This document shows, one piece after another, positions 48,801-56,756 of a DNA stretch of 58,823 nt (the stretch's first letter is position 1; every line of letters starts with the position of its first letter). The DNA is taken from positions 1 through 58,823 of the forward strand of contig NZ_MUBJ01000004.1 in assembly GCF_002127535.1 (NCBI RefSeq), in the 5' to 3' direction. The notes under the pieces are model-generated. The model was given only the letters and a program-made list of their open reading frames with translations. It was not told the DNA's origin and searched no databases. The DNA comes from Xenorhabdus vietnamensis. GTDB lineage: Bacteria > Pseudomonadota > Gammaproteobacteria > Enterobacterales > Enterobacteriaceae. The position numbers and the translations under genes were made by a program.

Positions 48801-51800
48801 TACCTGATCTCCGCGATAGCTCTGAACCGCAGGACGGGGTCTGTCTGTCGGCAGTTCCAGCAAAGCAGGGGCACCTTGTAGTGCTTCCCGCCAGAAATTG
48901 ACCTGTTTTTCCAGCACCTCACCTTGCAGCCATTGCCGCTGCCAGAGCGCATAGTCAGCATACTGCACTGTCAGCGCAGGTAGTGGATCGTTTTGTCCAT
49001 GAATGAAAGCGCGGTAAAGAGTTGCCAGCTCATAGATTAAGACGTTCAGTGACCAGCCATCAGAAATCATGTGGTGCTGGGTCAACAGCAGAACATATTC
49101 ATCATTGGTCAGTTTCAGCAGTTGGCCACGAATTAATGGTTCCAGTGCAAAATCAAAGGGATGGTTAGTTTCAAACTCAGCGGCTTTATCAATGGCAGCC
49201 TGTTTTTCTGTCTCTGTTAACTGGCTGAGATCTTTAATGGTTAAACTGAAACCACGATCCGCATCGGCAATAACTTGCTGGGCTACACCATCCACCACTT
49301 TAATGGTTGTACGCAGAATTTCATGGCGGGTTACTATTCTGTCCAGAGTGGCTTGCAGTGCGTTCAGGTTTAGCTGACCTTTCAGACGCAAGCCTCCAGA
49401 GATGTGATATGCCGTCTGAGCAGCAGAATCTAACTGAGCCAGAAACCACAGGCGTTGTTGTGCCCAAGAGAGCGGAAGAGCTTGTTGTCGGCTGGCGGGC
49501 AATATCACCTGTTGTATTGGTTGCTGTATTGGCTGTTGTTCTGAATGATGCTCTGATTGATGTAATGAATGTTGTACTGATTGTCTGGCTGTATCCAGTG
49601 ATTGCGCCAAATCTGACAAAATTGGACGAGTGAAGAGATCCTGCAAGTCCAACTTGGTGTTGAATACTTGGCGTAAACGGGAAGCCATTTGTACGGTCAG
49701 CAAAGAGTGCCCGCCCAGCTCAAAGAAATTGTCATGGCGTCCCACTTGCTCCAGACCCAGCAGGGATTGCCATATTTCCGCCAGTTTTTGCTCAGTTTCC
49801 CCTTGGGGTGCTTCATATTCACGGCTGGCAATTGCAGTACGATCCGGTGCAGGCAAGGCTTTGCGATCTAACTTACCACTGCCGGTCAGCGGAAAAGCGT
49901 CCAATATGACAAATGCACTGGGAATCATGTGCTCCATCAAATGAACGCTCAATTGTTCACGTAGATGAGAAGGTGTAAGAATAACGTCCGGCTGTGGTAT
50001 CAGGTAAGCCACCAGACGTTTGTCGCCAGCCGTATCTTCACGGGCAATGACCACAACATCTTTGACCCCTTCGCAAGCAGCCAGTTGTGCTTCGATTTCT
50101 CCCAGTTCAATACGGAAGCCGCGTATCTTGACCTGAAAATCATTGCGCCCTAAATATTCAATGTTGCCATCCGGCAACCAACGTCCCAAATCACCACTTT
50201 TATACATGCGGGCATCGGGCTTCTTGCTGAATGGATCTGACACAAAGCGTTCTGCCGTCAGTTCCGGTCGGTTCAGGTAACCACGGGCAACCCCTGCGCC
50301 ACCAATATGGATTTCACCGCTGACGCCGATGGGAACAGGATGACCGAGAGGATCGAGAATATAAATATGGGAATTGGCATTGAGACTGCCAATCGGAATA
50401 TTACTGATGATGTTAGAAGAATACCCACCATTCAGTGTCAATGACGTCACAATGACAGTGGTTTCGGTCGGGCCATAGGTATTGATCCAACGGCAGAATT
50501 GAGTTTCCGGCAGAGACTGCCAATCCACCAGATGGCGGGATTCCGCTTTCTCTCCGCCAACAATAATCGTATTCAGATAAGGGCTAAAACCTGTACGATC
50601 GGCTTTCATTTCCTGTACCCATTGGTGCCAGAAAGCCGTAGGTACATCCATGATAGTGATCTTTTGCTGGTTTAAAAAGTCGATGAATTCTGCATCTGGT
50701 GCGCGGATATGTGCAGGGCGCAGGACCAAAGTTGCTCCCGCAGCTAGTGTCGGGAAAATGTCAGACACTGAGGTATCAAATGCCATGGTCGCAAATTGCA
50801 GAATGCGATCCCCTGATTGGGGCTGGCTGATTTGATGCTGGGCATGGATAAAATTCACCACATTGCGGTGTTCCAGCATTACGCCTTTAGGCAGTCCGGT
50901 TGAACCAGAAGTGTAGATAATATAGGCCAGATGGTGTGGCAAAAGACCTAATTGGCTGGCATCAGGATTATGTATCGGCTGTTGTGCCACGGTATTCAAG
51001 TGATTTTCATCATCCAACAACCAGACCGGAACTTCTGTCACCGGTAAAGTCGCCTGTAAATGTTGTTGGGTCAGCAATAATCTTGGGGTGCTGTCTGACA
51101 ACTGATAAGCCAGCCGTTCGGCAGGATATTCCGGATCAAATGGAATGTAACCGGCCCCTGCTTTGAGAATTCCCAACATGCCAATGATCATATCCAGACT
51201 GCGCCCGACACACAGAGCCACACGATCGTCCGGGCGTATACCAAAGGCAATCAGGCTGTGTGCCAGCTGGTTGGCCCGCTGGTTCAGTTCTGCATAACTC
51301 AGTTGAGTATCCTGATACACCAAAGCAATGGCATCAGGCATTGATTGTGTTTGCTGCTCAAATAGCTGGTGGATCAGTTTATCTTGCTGGTAGGGGAGTG
51401 CTGTATCGTTAAAATTCACCAACAGTTGTTTGCTCTGTTGTGGCGTCATCAGTGGCAGTTCAGCGACTCGTTGGCTATCATCAGCCGCCATCGCCGCCAG
51501 CAATGTGTTTAAGTGGCTGACCATACGCTCAATCGTAGTGTGGTCGAACAGATCACTGGCGTATTCCAGATCACCCACTAAACCATTTTCAGTTTCATCC
51601 AGAGTTAATGTCAGATCAAAGTAAGAGCTGTCCCTGATTAATGGCCGCTCATCCAACACCAATCCCGGCAGTTCGAAATGCCGTTGTCCCGGTGTATTAT
51701 TTGTTGCCAGCATGACCTGAAAAATTGGGCTGTGGCTCAGGCTGCGAGGAGGTTGCAGGGTTTCGACCAGTTGTTCGAAAGGCATATCTTGGTGAGCGAA

Positions 51801-52901
51801 TGCATTGATTGCTTGTTTTTTCACTTGTGCCAACAGTTCACTGACACTGGGGTTATCATGCAATTGAACACGTAATGCCAATGTATTGGCAAAAAAACCG
51901 ATCAAAGGGGCTAATTCAGGTTGTTGACGATTGGCGATGGGAGTACCAATCACAATATCATCCTGACCACTGATACGGGAGAGCAATGTAGCCCATCCGG
52001 TCAATAAGGTCATGAACAGGGTGGTTCCGTGACGTTGGCTGAGATCTTTTAAACCCGCCTGTAATGTCGGGGAGAAATCAATATTAACGCGTCCACCAGT
52101 ATAGCTCTGTTTTGCTGGACGCGGCCGATCAGTGGGTAATTCCAGAAGCGCGGGAGCGCCTTGCAAAGTGTTGCGCCAGAAATTAACCTGTTTTTCCAGC
52201 ACTTCTCCCTGTAACAAATTTTTTTGCCAGAGAACATAATCAGCATACTGAATTGTCAGGGCTGGAATAGGATCTGGCTGCCCTTGACTGAATGCACGAT
52301 AAAGCGTGGACAGTTCTTGCATAAATACACTGACTGACCAACCATCAGAGATAATATGATGTTGAGTTAACAGCAGGATATGTTGATCTTCTGCCAGTTT
52401 AAGCAGCCGTCCCCGTGCCAATGGGCCATTAGCAAAATCAAAGGGGTGATTTGCTTCAAGGTGGGCCACTTTTTCGATTGCGGCCTGTTGTTCTGACAGC
52501 TCTGAAGATAATTGGCTGAAATCTTCTTGTATCAGGGGAAAGCCACAAACTGTATTACTGATGGTTTGCTGTGCTTCATCCTCTACCGTCACGATAGTCG
52601 TACGCAAAATTTCATGGCGTGCCACAATGCGATCCAGTGCCGCTTGAAGGGCATTCAGGTTCAGTTCGCCTTGTAGGTTCAATCCCACGGACATATGGTA
52701 TGCCGTTTGTGCGGCAGGATCTAATTGAGCAAGGAACCATAAGCGTTGCTGTGTCCAGGATAATGGCACACCATTATCACGCGACTGGATCGTGATTTCT
52801 GTTTTTTGAGTAGACTGGCGGGTCAGTTTTGCTGATCTGGCTAACTCAAGTAGTCTTCTGCGTTCAGCTAATGGTAGAGATGAAAGCTCGTTATTGTTCA
52901 T
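42825..52901 (-). CDS. paxB: non-ribosomal peptide synthetase PaxB, modules 2-4
   Basis: A 3358-residue NRPS: C-A-T-C-A-T-dualC/E-A-T, no release domain. I start at the ATG at 52901, preceded by GAGTGGTGA; a TTG six codons earlier is less likely. Module 2: HHIISDG near 180, A near 664, T near 1065. Module 3: HHMISDG near 1277, A near 1760, T near 2160. Module 4: dual signature HHLLETEGD near 2265 and HHLVCDH near 2385, A near 2884, T near 3282 with the variant GGNSLS in place of GGHSL. Codes by eye: DTSDIGTVIK, DTSDIGSVIK, DTSDIGSVIK, consistent with Lys in all three. N-terminal (LPLAERRRLLELARSAK) and C-terminal (ESLQKELENLSEDELRALL) helices look like docking elements to PaxA and PaxC. The module-4 C/E domain carries a tandem-repeat insert. 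Confidence 0.93.
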   Translation of the reverse strand: MNNNELSSLPLAERRRLLELARSAKLTRQSTQKTEITIQSRDNGVPLSWTQQRLWFLAQLDPAAQTAYHMSVGLNLQGELNLNALQAALDRIVARHEILRTTIVTVEDEAQQTISNTVCGFPLIQEDFSQLSSELSEQQAAIEKVAHLEANHPFDFANGPLARGRLLKLAEDQHILLLTQHHIISDGWSVSVFMQELSTLYRAFSQGQPDPIPALTIQYADYVLWQKNLLQGEVLEKQVNFWRNTLQGAPALLELPTDRPRPAKQSYTGGRVNIDFSPTLQAGLKDLSQRHGTTLFMTLLTGWATLLSRISGQDDIVIGTPIANRQQPELAPLIGFFANTLALRVQLHDNPSVSELLAQVKKQAINAFAHQDMPFEQLVETLQPPRSLSHSPIFQVMLATNNTPGQRHFELPGLVLDERPLIRDSSYFDLTLTLDETENGLVGDLEYASDLFDHTTIERMVSHLNTLLAAMAADDSQRVAELPLMTPQQSKQLLVNFNDTALPYQQDKLIHQLFEQQTQSMPDAIALVYQDTQLSYAELNQRANQLAHSLIAFGIRPDDRVALCVGRSLDMIIGMLGILKAGAGYIPFDPEYPAERLAYQLSDSTPRLLLTQQHLQATLPVTEVPVWLLDDENHLNTVAQQPIHNPDASQLGLLPHHLAYIIYTSGSTGLPKGVMLEHRNVVNFIHAQHQISQPQSGDRILQFATMAFDTSVSDIFPTLAAGATLVLRPAHIRAPDAEFIDFLNQQKITIMDVPTAFWHQWVQEMKADRTGFSPYLNTIIVGGEKAESRHLVDWQSLPETQFCRWINTYGPTETTVIVTSLTLNGGYSSNIISNIPIGSLNANSHIYILDPLGHPVPIGVSGEIHIGGAGVARGYLNRPELTAERFVSDPFSKKPDARMYKSGDLGRWLPDGNIEYLGRNDFQVKIRGFRIELGEIEAQLAACEGVKDVVVIAREDTAGDKRLVAYLIPQPDVILTPSHLREQLSVHLMEHMIPSAFVILDAFPLTGSGKLDRKALPAPDRTAIASREYEAPQGETEQKLAEIWQSLLGLEQVGRHDNFFELGGHSLLTVQMASRLRQVFNTKLDLQDLFTRPILSDLAQSLDTARQSVQHSLHQSEHHSEQQPIQQPIQQVILPASRQQALPLSWAQQRLWFLAQLDSAAQTAYHISGGLRLKGQLNLNALQATLDRIVTRHEILRTTIKVVDGVAQQVIADADRGFSLTIKDLSQLTETEKQAAIDKAAEFETNHPFDFALEPLIRGQLLKLTNDEYVLLLTQHHMISDGWSLNVLIYELATLYRAFIHGQNDPLPALTVQYADYALWQRQWLQGEVLEKQVNFWREALQGAPALLELPTDRPRPAVQSYRGDQVAFTLSPELSDGLKTLSQRHSSTLFMTLLAAWSVLLARISGQQDIVIGTPVANRQHSELEPLIGFFANTLALRVKLEDNPTVSSLLTQIKTHALEAYVHQDLPFEQLVEALQPPRSLSHSPIFQVMLALDNTPIQQSLELSDLVLDELPSTRRSTHFDLSLSMNDTDNGLAGELEYASDLFDRESIERLASYLQTLLTAMVEDDSLRVEDLPLLQPQQRHQLLVDFNDTALAYPQEMLIHQLFEQQAEQTPDATALVFGDSQLSYAELNRHANQLAHHLIASGVCPDDRIAICAERSPDMIIGMYGILKAGAGYIPLDPEYPAERLAYQLSDSKPVLLLTQHHLQSHLPIQDTPVWLLDDQNNRDSVAKQPEHNPDASQLGLEPHHLAYIIYTSGSTGMPKGVMLEHRNVVNFIHAQHQTSEPELGDRILQFATVAFDTSVSDIFPTLASGATLVLRPPHVRIPDMTFVTFLREQKITIMDMPTAFWHHWVQEMMAGRSGFSPYLHTIIVGGEKAEYRHLMNWLSSPETQSCRWINSYGPTEATVIATTLKLDNKNALHLEGIIPIGYPLPNTRIYILDTHGQPVPVGVSGEIHIGGAGVARGYLDRSDLTAEKFVVDPFSEHAGARMYKTGDLGRWLPNGMIEYLGRNDFQVKIRGFRIELGEIETQLAACEGVSDVVVIAREEGLGDKRLVAYLIPQSGITLNPARLREQLSTSLMEHMLPSAFVILDAFPMSANGKLDRKALPAPDHSAIVSREYEAPQGETEQKLAAVWQSLLGLEQVGRQDNFFELGGHSLLVVNLIEELRQHNLFLDVSTVFSAPTLAAMSARLNQNTAQGVTELIIPPNLIHEESQIITPDMLPLVELTQNQIDQIVNLVPEGVANIQDIYPLGPLQAGILFHHLLETEGDIYLDSQLMAFDSRTRLDTFLHVLQQVIDRHDILRSAVYWQELPEPVQVVYRHAPLPIIELTLSAEENAETQLRRLTDPRTVRMEITKAPLLAAHIAQDPESGQWLLSLLHHHLVCDHISLGMIFNEIQALILGENDSLPTPLPYRNFIAQTRSVPLEVHQTYFREQLGDVEEPTLPFGLLDVQGSNFNESNLNEKDVNAKGINEKDINEQNIHRIVENTVTLDSELAYNLRNCARQLGMSSAVLFHVAWAQVLARCSGRDDVVFGTVLLGRLQGGVGASEVLGMFINTLPIRVRLQDRTVKEAVQQTHQKLSELLDHEQASLAVAQRCSGIQAPLPLFNSLLNFRHSPYDESQSESQAWEGMQILSGEERSNYPLSLDVDDFDDGFALTAQCNQQINPARINAYMDMALKGIVTALQHAPEQKIELLDILSPEERTQLLETFNDTAVEIPQDLLIHQLLEQQVERTPDATALIFGENQLSYAELNQQANQLAYQLIASGVRPDDRVAICVDRSLDMIIGMYGILKAGAGYIPLDPEYPTERLAYQLSDSQPALLLTQKHLQGLLPTQDMPVWLLDDEIHRTNVAKQPNHNPDSSQMGLQPHHLAYIIYTSGSTGQPKGVMLEHRNVVNFIHAQHQTSEPKLGDRILQFATVAFDTSVSDIFPTLASGATLVLRPPHVRVPDATFVTFLREQKITIMDMPTAFWHHWVQEMMAGRSGFSPYLHTIIVGGEKAEHRHLMSWLSSPDTHSCRWINSYGPTETTVIVTTLTIDDRQVPYTNDNIPIGRPLPNIRIYILDTLGQPAPVGVSGEIHIGGLGVARGYLNKPEMTVEKFISDPFSDQTGARMYKTGDLGRWLPDGNIEYLGRNDFQVKIRGFRIELGEIEAQLAACESVRDAVVIAREEETGDKRLVAYVIPQSGFTPDANSLREQLNTHLASYMVPSAFVMLESFPLTGSGKLDRKALPAPDRSAIASREYEAPQGEIEQQIATILQGLLGLEQIGRHDSFFDLGGNSLSIIQLMARLRDEFHLEVSIQDIFAHPELSELAELIASRQIETFFAQEDIESLQKELENLSEDELRALLNGDN
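45454..45528 (-). repeat. five 15-bp tandem repeats inside the PaxB dual C/E domain
   Basis: Five adjoining 15-base units (for example TCATTAATATCTTTT, TCATTAATACCTTTT, GCATTAACGTCTTTT) encode a five-residue period (NEKDI / NAKGI / NEKDV-like) in a surface loop of the module-4 condensation/epimerization domain. The same loop is short in PaxC module 6 and only slightly expanded in module 7. Confidence 0.85.
46721..48209. repeat. long near-identical repeat, copy in paxB module 3
   Basis: Partner of the repeat at 39931-41419: same length, no gaps, about 97% identical by eye. It covers most of the adenylation domain of PaxB module 3 and reaches the start of the preceding C domain's end region; beyond the borders identity drops. 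Confidence 0.85.
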
Positions 52902-52937
52902 TTGATTATCACCACTCAAAACAATGTAAAGTAAAAT

Positions 52938-55900
52938 CTAATTCATTGATTTATAAATATCGTGCAGAGACTCTGAATCGAATTGCAGTAATAGAGAGTC
53001 GATAATGCATTCTTCAAGCTGACAGAGGATTGGATGGGAAAACAGTTGATGAATGGATAATTCAACATCAAATGTTTTTTTGATTTTCGACTGTAGCTGT
53101 AGCACTAACAGAGAATGACCACCCAATTCAAAGAAATTGTCATAACGGCTTATCCGATCCAGTCCCAATAGTTCTTGCCAGATGGCAGCCAATTGCTCTT
53201 CGGTTTCGCCTTCTGGAGCCGCATATTCGCGGGTTGACATGGCTGAGTGATCGGGCGCTGGCAGAGACTTGCGATCGAGTTTTCCATTTGGAGAGAGAGG
53301 AAAGGCCTCCATCATCACAAATGCGCTCGGTATCATGTAATCGGCGAGATTTCTGCTTAATTGCTCACGCAGTTGAGAAATGCTTGGCGTGCAGTCTTTA
53401 TTCGGGATCAAATAGGCTACCAGACGTTTATCTCCCACTCCGTTTTCACGGGCGATCACCACAGCTTCGCGAATACCAGCGCATTGGTTCAGGCTGGTTT
53501 CAATCTCGCCCAATTCAATGCGTAATCCGCGAATTTTGACTTGGAAATCGTTGCGTCCCAGATAGGCGATGTTGCCATCCGGTAACCAACGTCCCAGATC
53601 GCCCGTTTTATATAGACGAGCATCAGGATCAGCACTGAATGGATCGGTAATAAAACGCTCTGCGGTCAATTCAGGTAAATTCAAGTAACCGCGTGTCACT
53701 CCGACACCGCCGATATGAATTTCACCGATTACCCCGATAGGAACAGGCTGGTTATGTTTATCAAGCAAATAGATCTGGGTATTGTCTATCGGACGGCCAA
53801 TTGTTATTTGAGATTGAGTGTGATGGTTATCTTGCTCGATCAAAAGGTCGGTGGATGCCGTTGACCAGATAGTGGTTTCTGTCGGCCCGTATAGATTCCA
53901 CAGACCACTGACTTTTTCTCTTAAACGCTGTGCCAGTTCGTAAGGCAATGCTTCCCCACCGCTTAATGCCTTGATTTTCGCGCCTGTCCAGCCGGAATCG
54001 AGCAGCATTCGCCAGGAAGTGGGGGTCGCTTGTACAATTTTGATGTTATGTGATGCAATTAATTCTTCTAATTGCTTAGGATCTTTAGCCGCCAGTGATG
54101 GTGCTAAGACAATGCGGCTGCCGCTGAACAAGGGCATATAGAGTTCCAGACCAGCAATATCGAAACCAATGGTTGTGGAGGCGAGCATCGTATCACTGGC
54201 AGTAACTTGTAATATTTCCTGCATTGAGAGCAGCAGGTTAACCACACCAATATGTTCTACCATTACTCCTTTGGGTAAGCCCGTTGAGCCGGAAGTGTAG
54301 AGAACATAGGCTAAATGGCGCGACGTTAGCCCCAAACGAGCGGCTTCTAAGTTATCGTTGGCTTGGTGAGCGATGTTTGCCTGAATGGTTGGATTATCCA
54401 AAAACCAGACAGGAATTTCAGTCGCGGGCAGTTTTTCTTGCAAGCCCAGATGAGTCAGCAGGATCACAGGCTCACTGTCTGACAAAACATAGGCGAGCCT
54501 ATCGGTCGGATATTCAGGATCGAGTGGCACATAGGCTGCACCGGCTTTTAAGATTCCCAGTAGGGCAATGACCATGTCCAGACTACGTTCCGTGCAGATG
54601 GCAACGCGATCATCTGGACGAATGCCCGCTTCAACAAGGGCGTGAGCCAATTGGTTAGCTCGCTGATTTAACTCCATATAACTGAGTTGAGTATTACCAT
54701 ATAGCAGCGCAGTTGCAGTCGGGCTGCGTTCTACTTGTTGTTCAACAAATTGATGAATTAAAGCGTGTCGTGGGAAAGGTTTTTCTGTGTCGTTAAAATC
54801 ATGGATGACTTGCTGACGAGTCTGCTCATTCATCAATGGCAAACGATTAACTGACAGTTGTTCGTTATCCGCTATGGCTTCCAACAGAGTCAAGAGATTC
54901 TGCATAAGCTGGGAAATGAATTCAGCATCAAATATCGCAGTGTCATAATGAAAGGCATAACCGATTTGGTCACCGGCCTCTAAGACATTCATCATTAATG
55001 GAACAGGGACATCGGCATAGAAAGGATATGGAAAAGGCCGCAACTCTGCATTTCCCCACTGTACCGTGCCATTGTCATTTTCCGCCATCCAGAGTGCAGT
55101 CAGGTCGCCAATATATCTGGCTTTTTGGAATATCATGACCGTTTGGAAAACGGGGTGAACTTCTGCATTGCGTTGCAATTTCAGTTGTTCCAGCACCTTA
55201 GAGAATGGATATTTCTGGTTTTCAATACCCTGACGGATGGTTTTTGTTGCTTGTGTGATATGTTCTTGTACCGACATATCACCGTTTATCTGGCAGCGTA
55301 AGGCGACCGGGTTAATAAACTCACCAACCAATTTTCCCCAGCGGGCACGGCCTCTTCCCGGCATGATAGAACCAATAATGACGTCATCCACTTCGGTATA
55401 ACGGCTCAGGAGGATTTGGTAGGCGGCCAGAAAGATAGCAAACAGGCTGTTATCATATTTGGGTACCAGCGCTTGCAGTTTATGGGACAGCGACTTGTTA
55501 ATTATTTTATTTAAGGATATTTTCCCGGCAGTGGGGAGGGGGCTGTTTTTAGGCGGCCATTGTGATACGGCTAAATTGCCCGACAATGTATTCTGCCAGA
55601 ATTGTTGTTGTTTTTTTGCGCTGGCACTTTGTAACCATTTTTGCTGCCATTCCACATAATCATGGAAACTATTTTCAGAAGCAGGCTCCAGAGGTTTTCC
55701 AGAAAGCAGCGCATCAAGTTCATCCAGCAGTATCCAATAAGACCAACCATCAACGGCCAGATGATCAAAGGTCAGCACCATTACGCTTTCTTGTGGATTA
55801 CACTGATACCAACTGGCATAAACCCGCAGCGGGTGTGCGAGATCAAACGTGTGCCAGCAATCGTCCTGAACACGTTGTTTAAGAGTTTCTTCGCTAAGAT

Positions 55901-56177
55901 GTTGGGCATCATGTACTGTGAGTGTGATTTTAGAACTGTCTGTGATGCAATAACCCAATTCGCCGTGATATAGTCCAAAACTTGCTCGTAGCATCGGATG
56001 TCTTTGCACCAATTTATTGAGAGCTTCTTCTAGACACTTAGCTGTTAAGCCCTTAATACGAGCACAAAATGCACTATTATTTTGACCTCGTTTGTCGGGG
56101 TCAATTTGATATTGAAACCAGCGGCTGCTTTGAGCTTCCGACAAAGGAAATGATTTCAATTTTCCAGGGTAATTCAT
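52938..56177 (-). CDS. paxA: non-ribosomal peptide synthetase PaxA, starter C-A-T module
   Basis: A 1079-residue one-module NRPS. The N-terminal condensation domain (about 10-440) has DHLAVDG at about 136-142, first His replaced by Asp, and diverges from all other C domains here, as expected for a starter C domain that acylates the first amino acid with a fatty acid. The A domain (about 470-960, YTSGSTGLPKG near 628) gives the ten-residue code DILQLGLIWK, a standard glycine code. The T domain has GGHSLLVL with Ser1022. The C-terminal tail (SESLHDIYKSMN) probably docks to PaxB. Start is preceded by GGGAG. Gap to paxB is 36 bp. Matches the Gly-loading PaxA of Xenorhabdus. Confidence 0.93.
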   Translation of the reverse strand: MNYPGKLKSFPLSEAQSSRWFQYQIDPDKRGQNNSAFCARIKGLTAKCLEEALNKLVQRHPMLRASFGLYHGELGYCITDSSKITLTVHDAQHLSEETLKQRVQDDCWHTFDLAHPLRVYASWYQCNPQESVMVLTFDHLAVDGWSYWILLDELDALLSGKPLEPASENSFHDYVEWQQKWLQSASAKKQQQFWQNTLSGNLAVSQWPPKNSPLPTAGKISLNKIINKSLSHKLQALVPKYDNSLFAIFLAAYQILLSRYTEVDDVIIGSIMPGRGRARWGKLVGEFINPVALRCQINGDMSVQEHITQATKTIRQGIENQKYPFSKVLEQLKLQRNAEVHPVFQTVMIFQKARYIGDLTALWMAENDNGTVQWGNAELRPFPYPFYADVPVPLMMNVLEAGDQIGYAFHYDTAIFDAEFISQLMQNLLTLLEAIADNEQLSVNRLPLMNEQTRQQVIHDFNDTEKPFPRHALIHQFVEQQVERSPTATALLYGNTQLSYMELNQRANQLAHALVEAGIRPDDRVAICTERSLDMVIALLGILKAGAAYVPLDPEYPTDRLAYVLSDSEPVILLTHLGLQEKLPATEIPVWFLDNPTIQANIAHQANDNLEAARLGLTSRHLAYVLYTSGSTGLPKGVMVEHIGVVNLLLSMQEILQVTASDTMLASTTIGFDIAGLELYMPLFSGSRIVLAPSLAAKDPKQLEELIASHNIKIVQATPTSWRMLLDSGWTGAKIKALSGGEALPYELAQRLREKVSGLWNLYGPTETTIWSTASTDLLIEQDNHHTQSQITIGRPIDNTQIYLLDKHNQPVPIGVIGEIHIGGVGVTRGYLNLPELTAERFITDPFSADPDARLYKTGDLGRWLPDGNIAYLGRNDFQVKIRGLRIELGEIETSLNQCAGIREAVVIARENGVGDKRLVAYLIPNKDCTPSISQLREQLSRNLADYMIPSAFVMMEAFPLSPNGKLDRKSLPAPDHSAMSTREYAAPEGETEEQLAAIWQELLGLDRISRYDNFFELGGHSLLVLQLQSKIKKTFDVELSIHQLFSHPILCQLEECIIDSLLLQFDSESLHDIYKSMN

Positions 56178-56301
56178 TCTATAGCTCCCTTTTTATGGGT
56201 ACATTAAAAATAAAAACATGAGAACTGATAAAACAAAAAATCACACTTGAGTTTAAATTGATAAAAATAGGCCAAAGAAATAGGCGATAATCCTATTCCT
56301 G

Positions 56302-56327
56302 TTAAAAAAAGTACTATTTTTAGTACT
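56302..56327 (-). promoter_or_regulatory. hairpin with T-tract in the paxA leader
   Basis: On the minus strand the sequence AGTACTA-AAAA-TAGTACT is followed at once by a run of seven T, about 130 bases before the paxA ATG. It has the form of an intrinsic terminator, though the stem is short and AT-rich; it could be an attenuator or an operator. Confidence 0.4.
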
Positions 56328-56622
56328 GTTTGGCATAAATAGTTATGTATCCATAACAAGCGACATGAAAATAGCTGACCATTCTAATAAAAAAGAACAG
56401 TCTTATTTTTCATGTATGCTTAATTCCATTTCATTTATAAATTAAATTATGTTCCTTGCGATATTAGATAATCTTACATTAAATTTTTTTATTACACATT
56501 GCTAATAATGTTTTTATAATGTGTCTAATTTTATTATAGGTATTATGTGTTAAAACTTATTGTTAATGGTGATTTTATGTTCACGTCGTCACTCAAAATC
56601 TATTGGGTGTATAAAGTGAAAT

Positions 56623-56646
56623 AAGAGCCTAGTAAAATAGGCTCTT
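56623..56646 (-). terminator. paxT terminator
   Basis: Perfect 9-bp stem AAGAGCCTA / TAGGCTCTT with a six-base loop, about 110 bases after the paxT stop; on the minus strand it is followed by ATTTCACTTT. It would separate paxT from paxABC. Confidence 0.6.
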
Positions 56647-56756
56647 TGCTATGAGCTTTATTTCATTCTATATCATTTTATTTCAACTTCATTGTTTGCG
56701 ATTATATTTTAATCGACTATATCCTTCATTTTTAATCTTACGTTAAAATTTGAAAT

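Larger units (their letters stand above)
56178..56756. promoter_or_regulatory. AT-rich paxT-paxA intergenic region with palindromes
   Basis: This 579-bp gap lies between the paxT stop and the paxA start, both on the minus strand. It carries a hairpin at 56623-56646, which probably ends the paxT transcript, a GTTATG/CATAAC inverted repeat at 56342-56357, and an AGTACTA/TAGTACT inverted repeat at 56310-56327. It most likely contains the paxABC promoter and its controls. No gene found. Confidence 0.6.
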
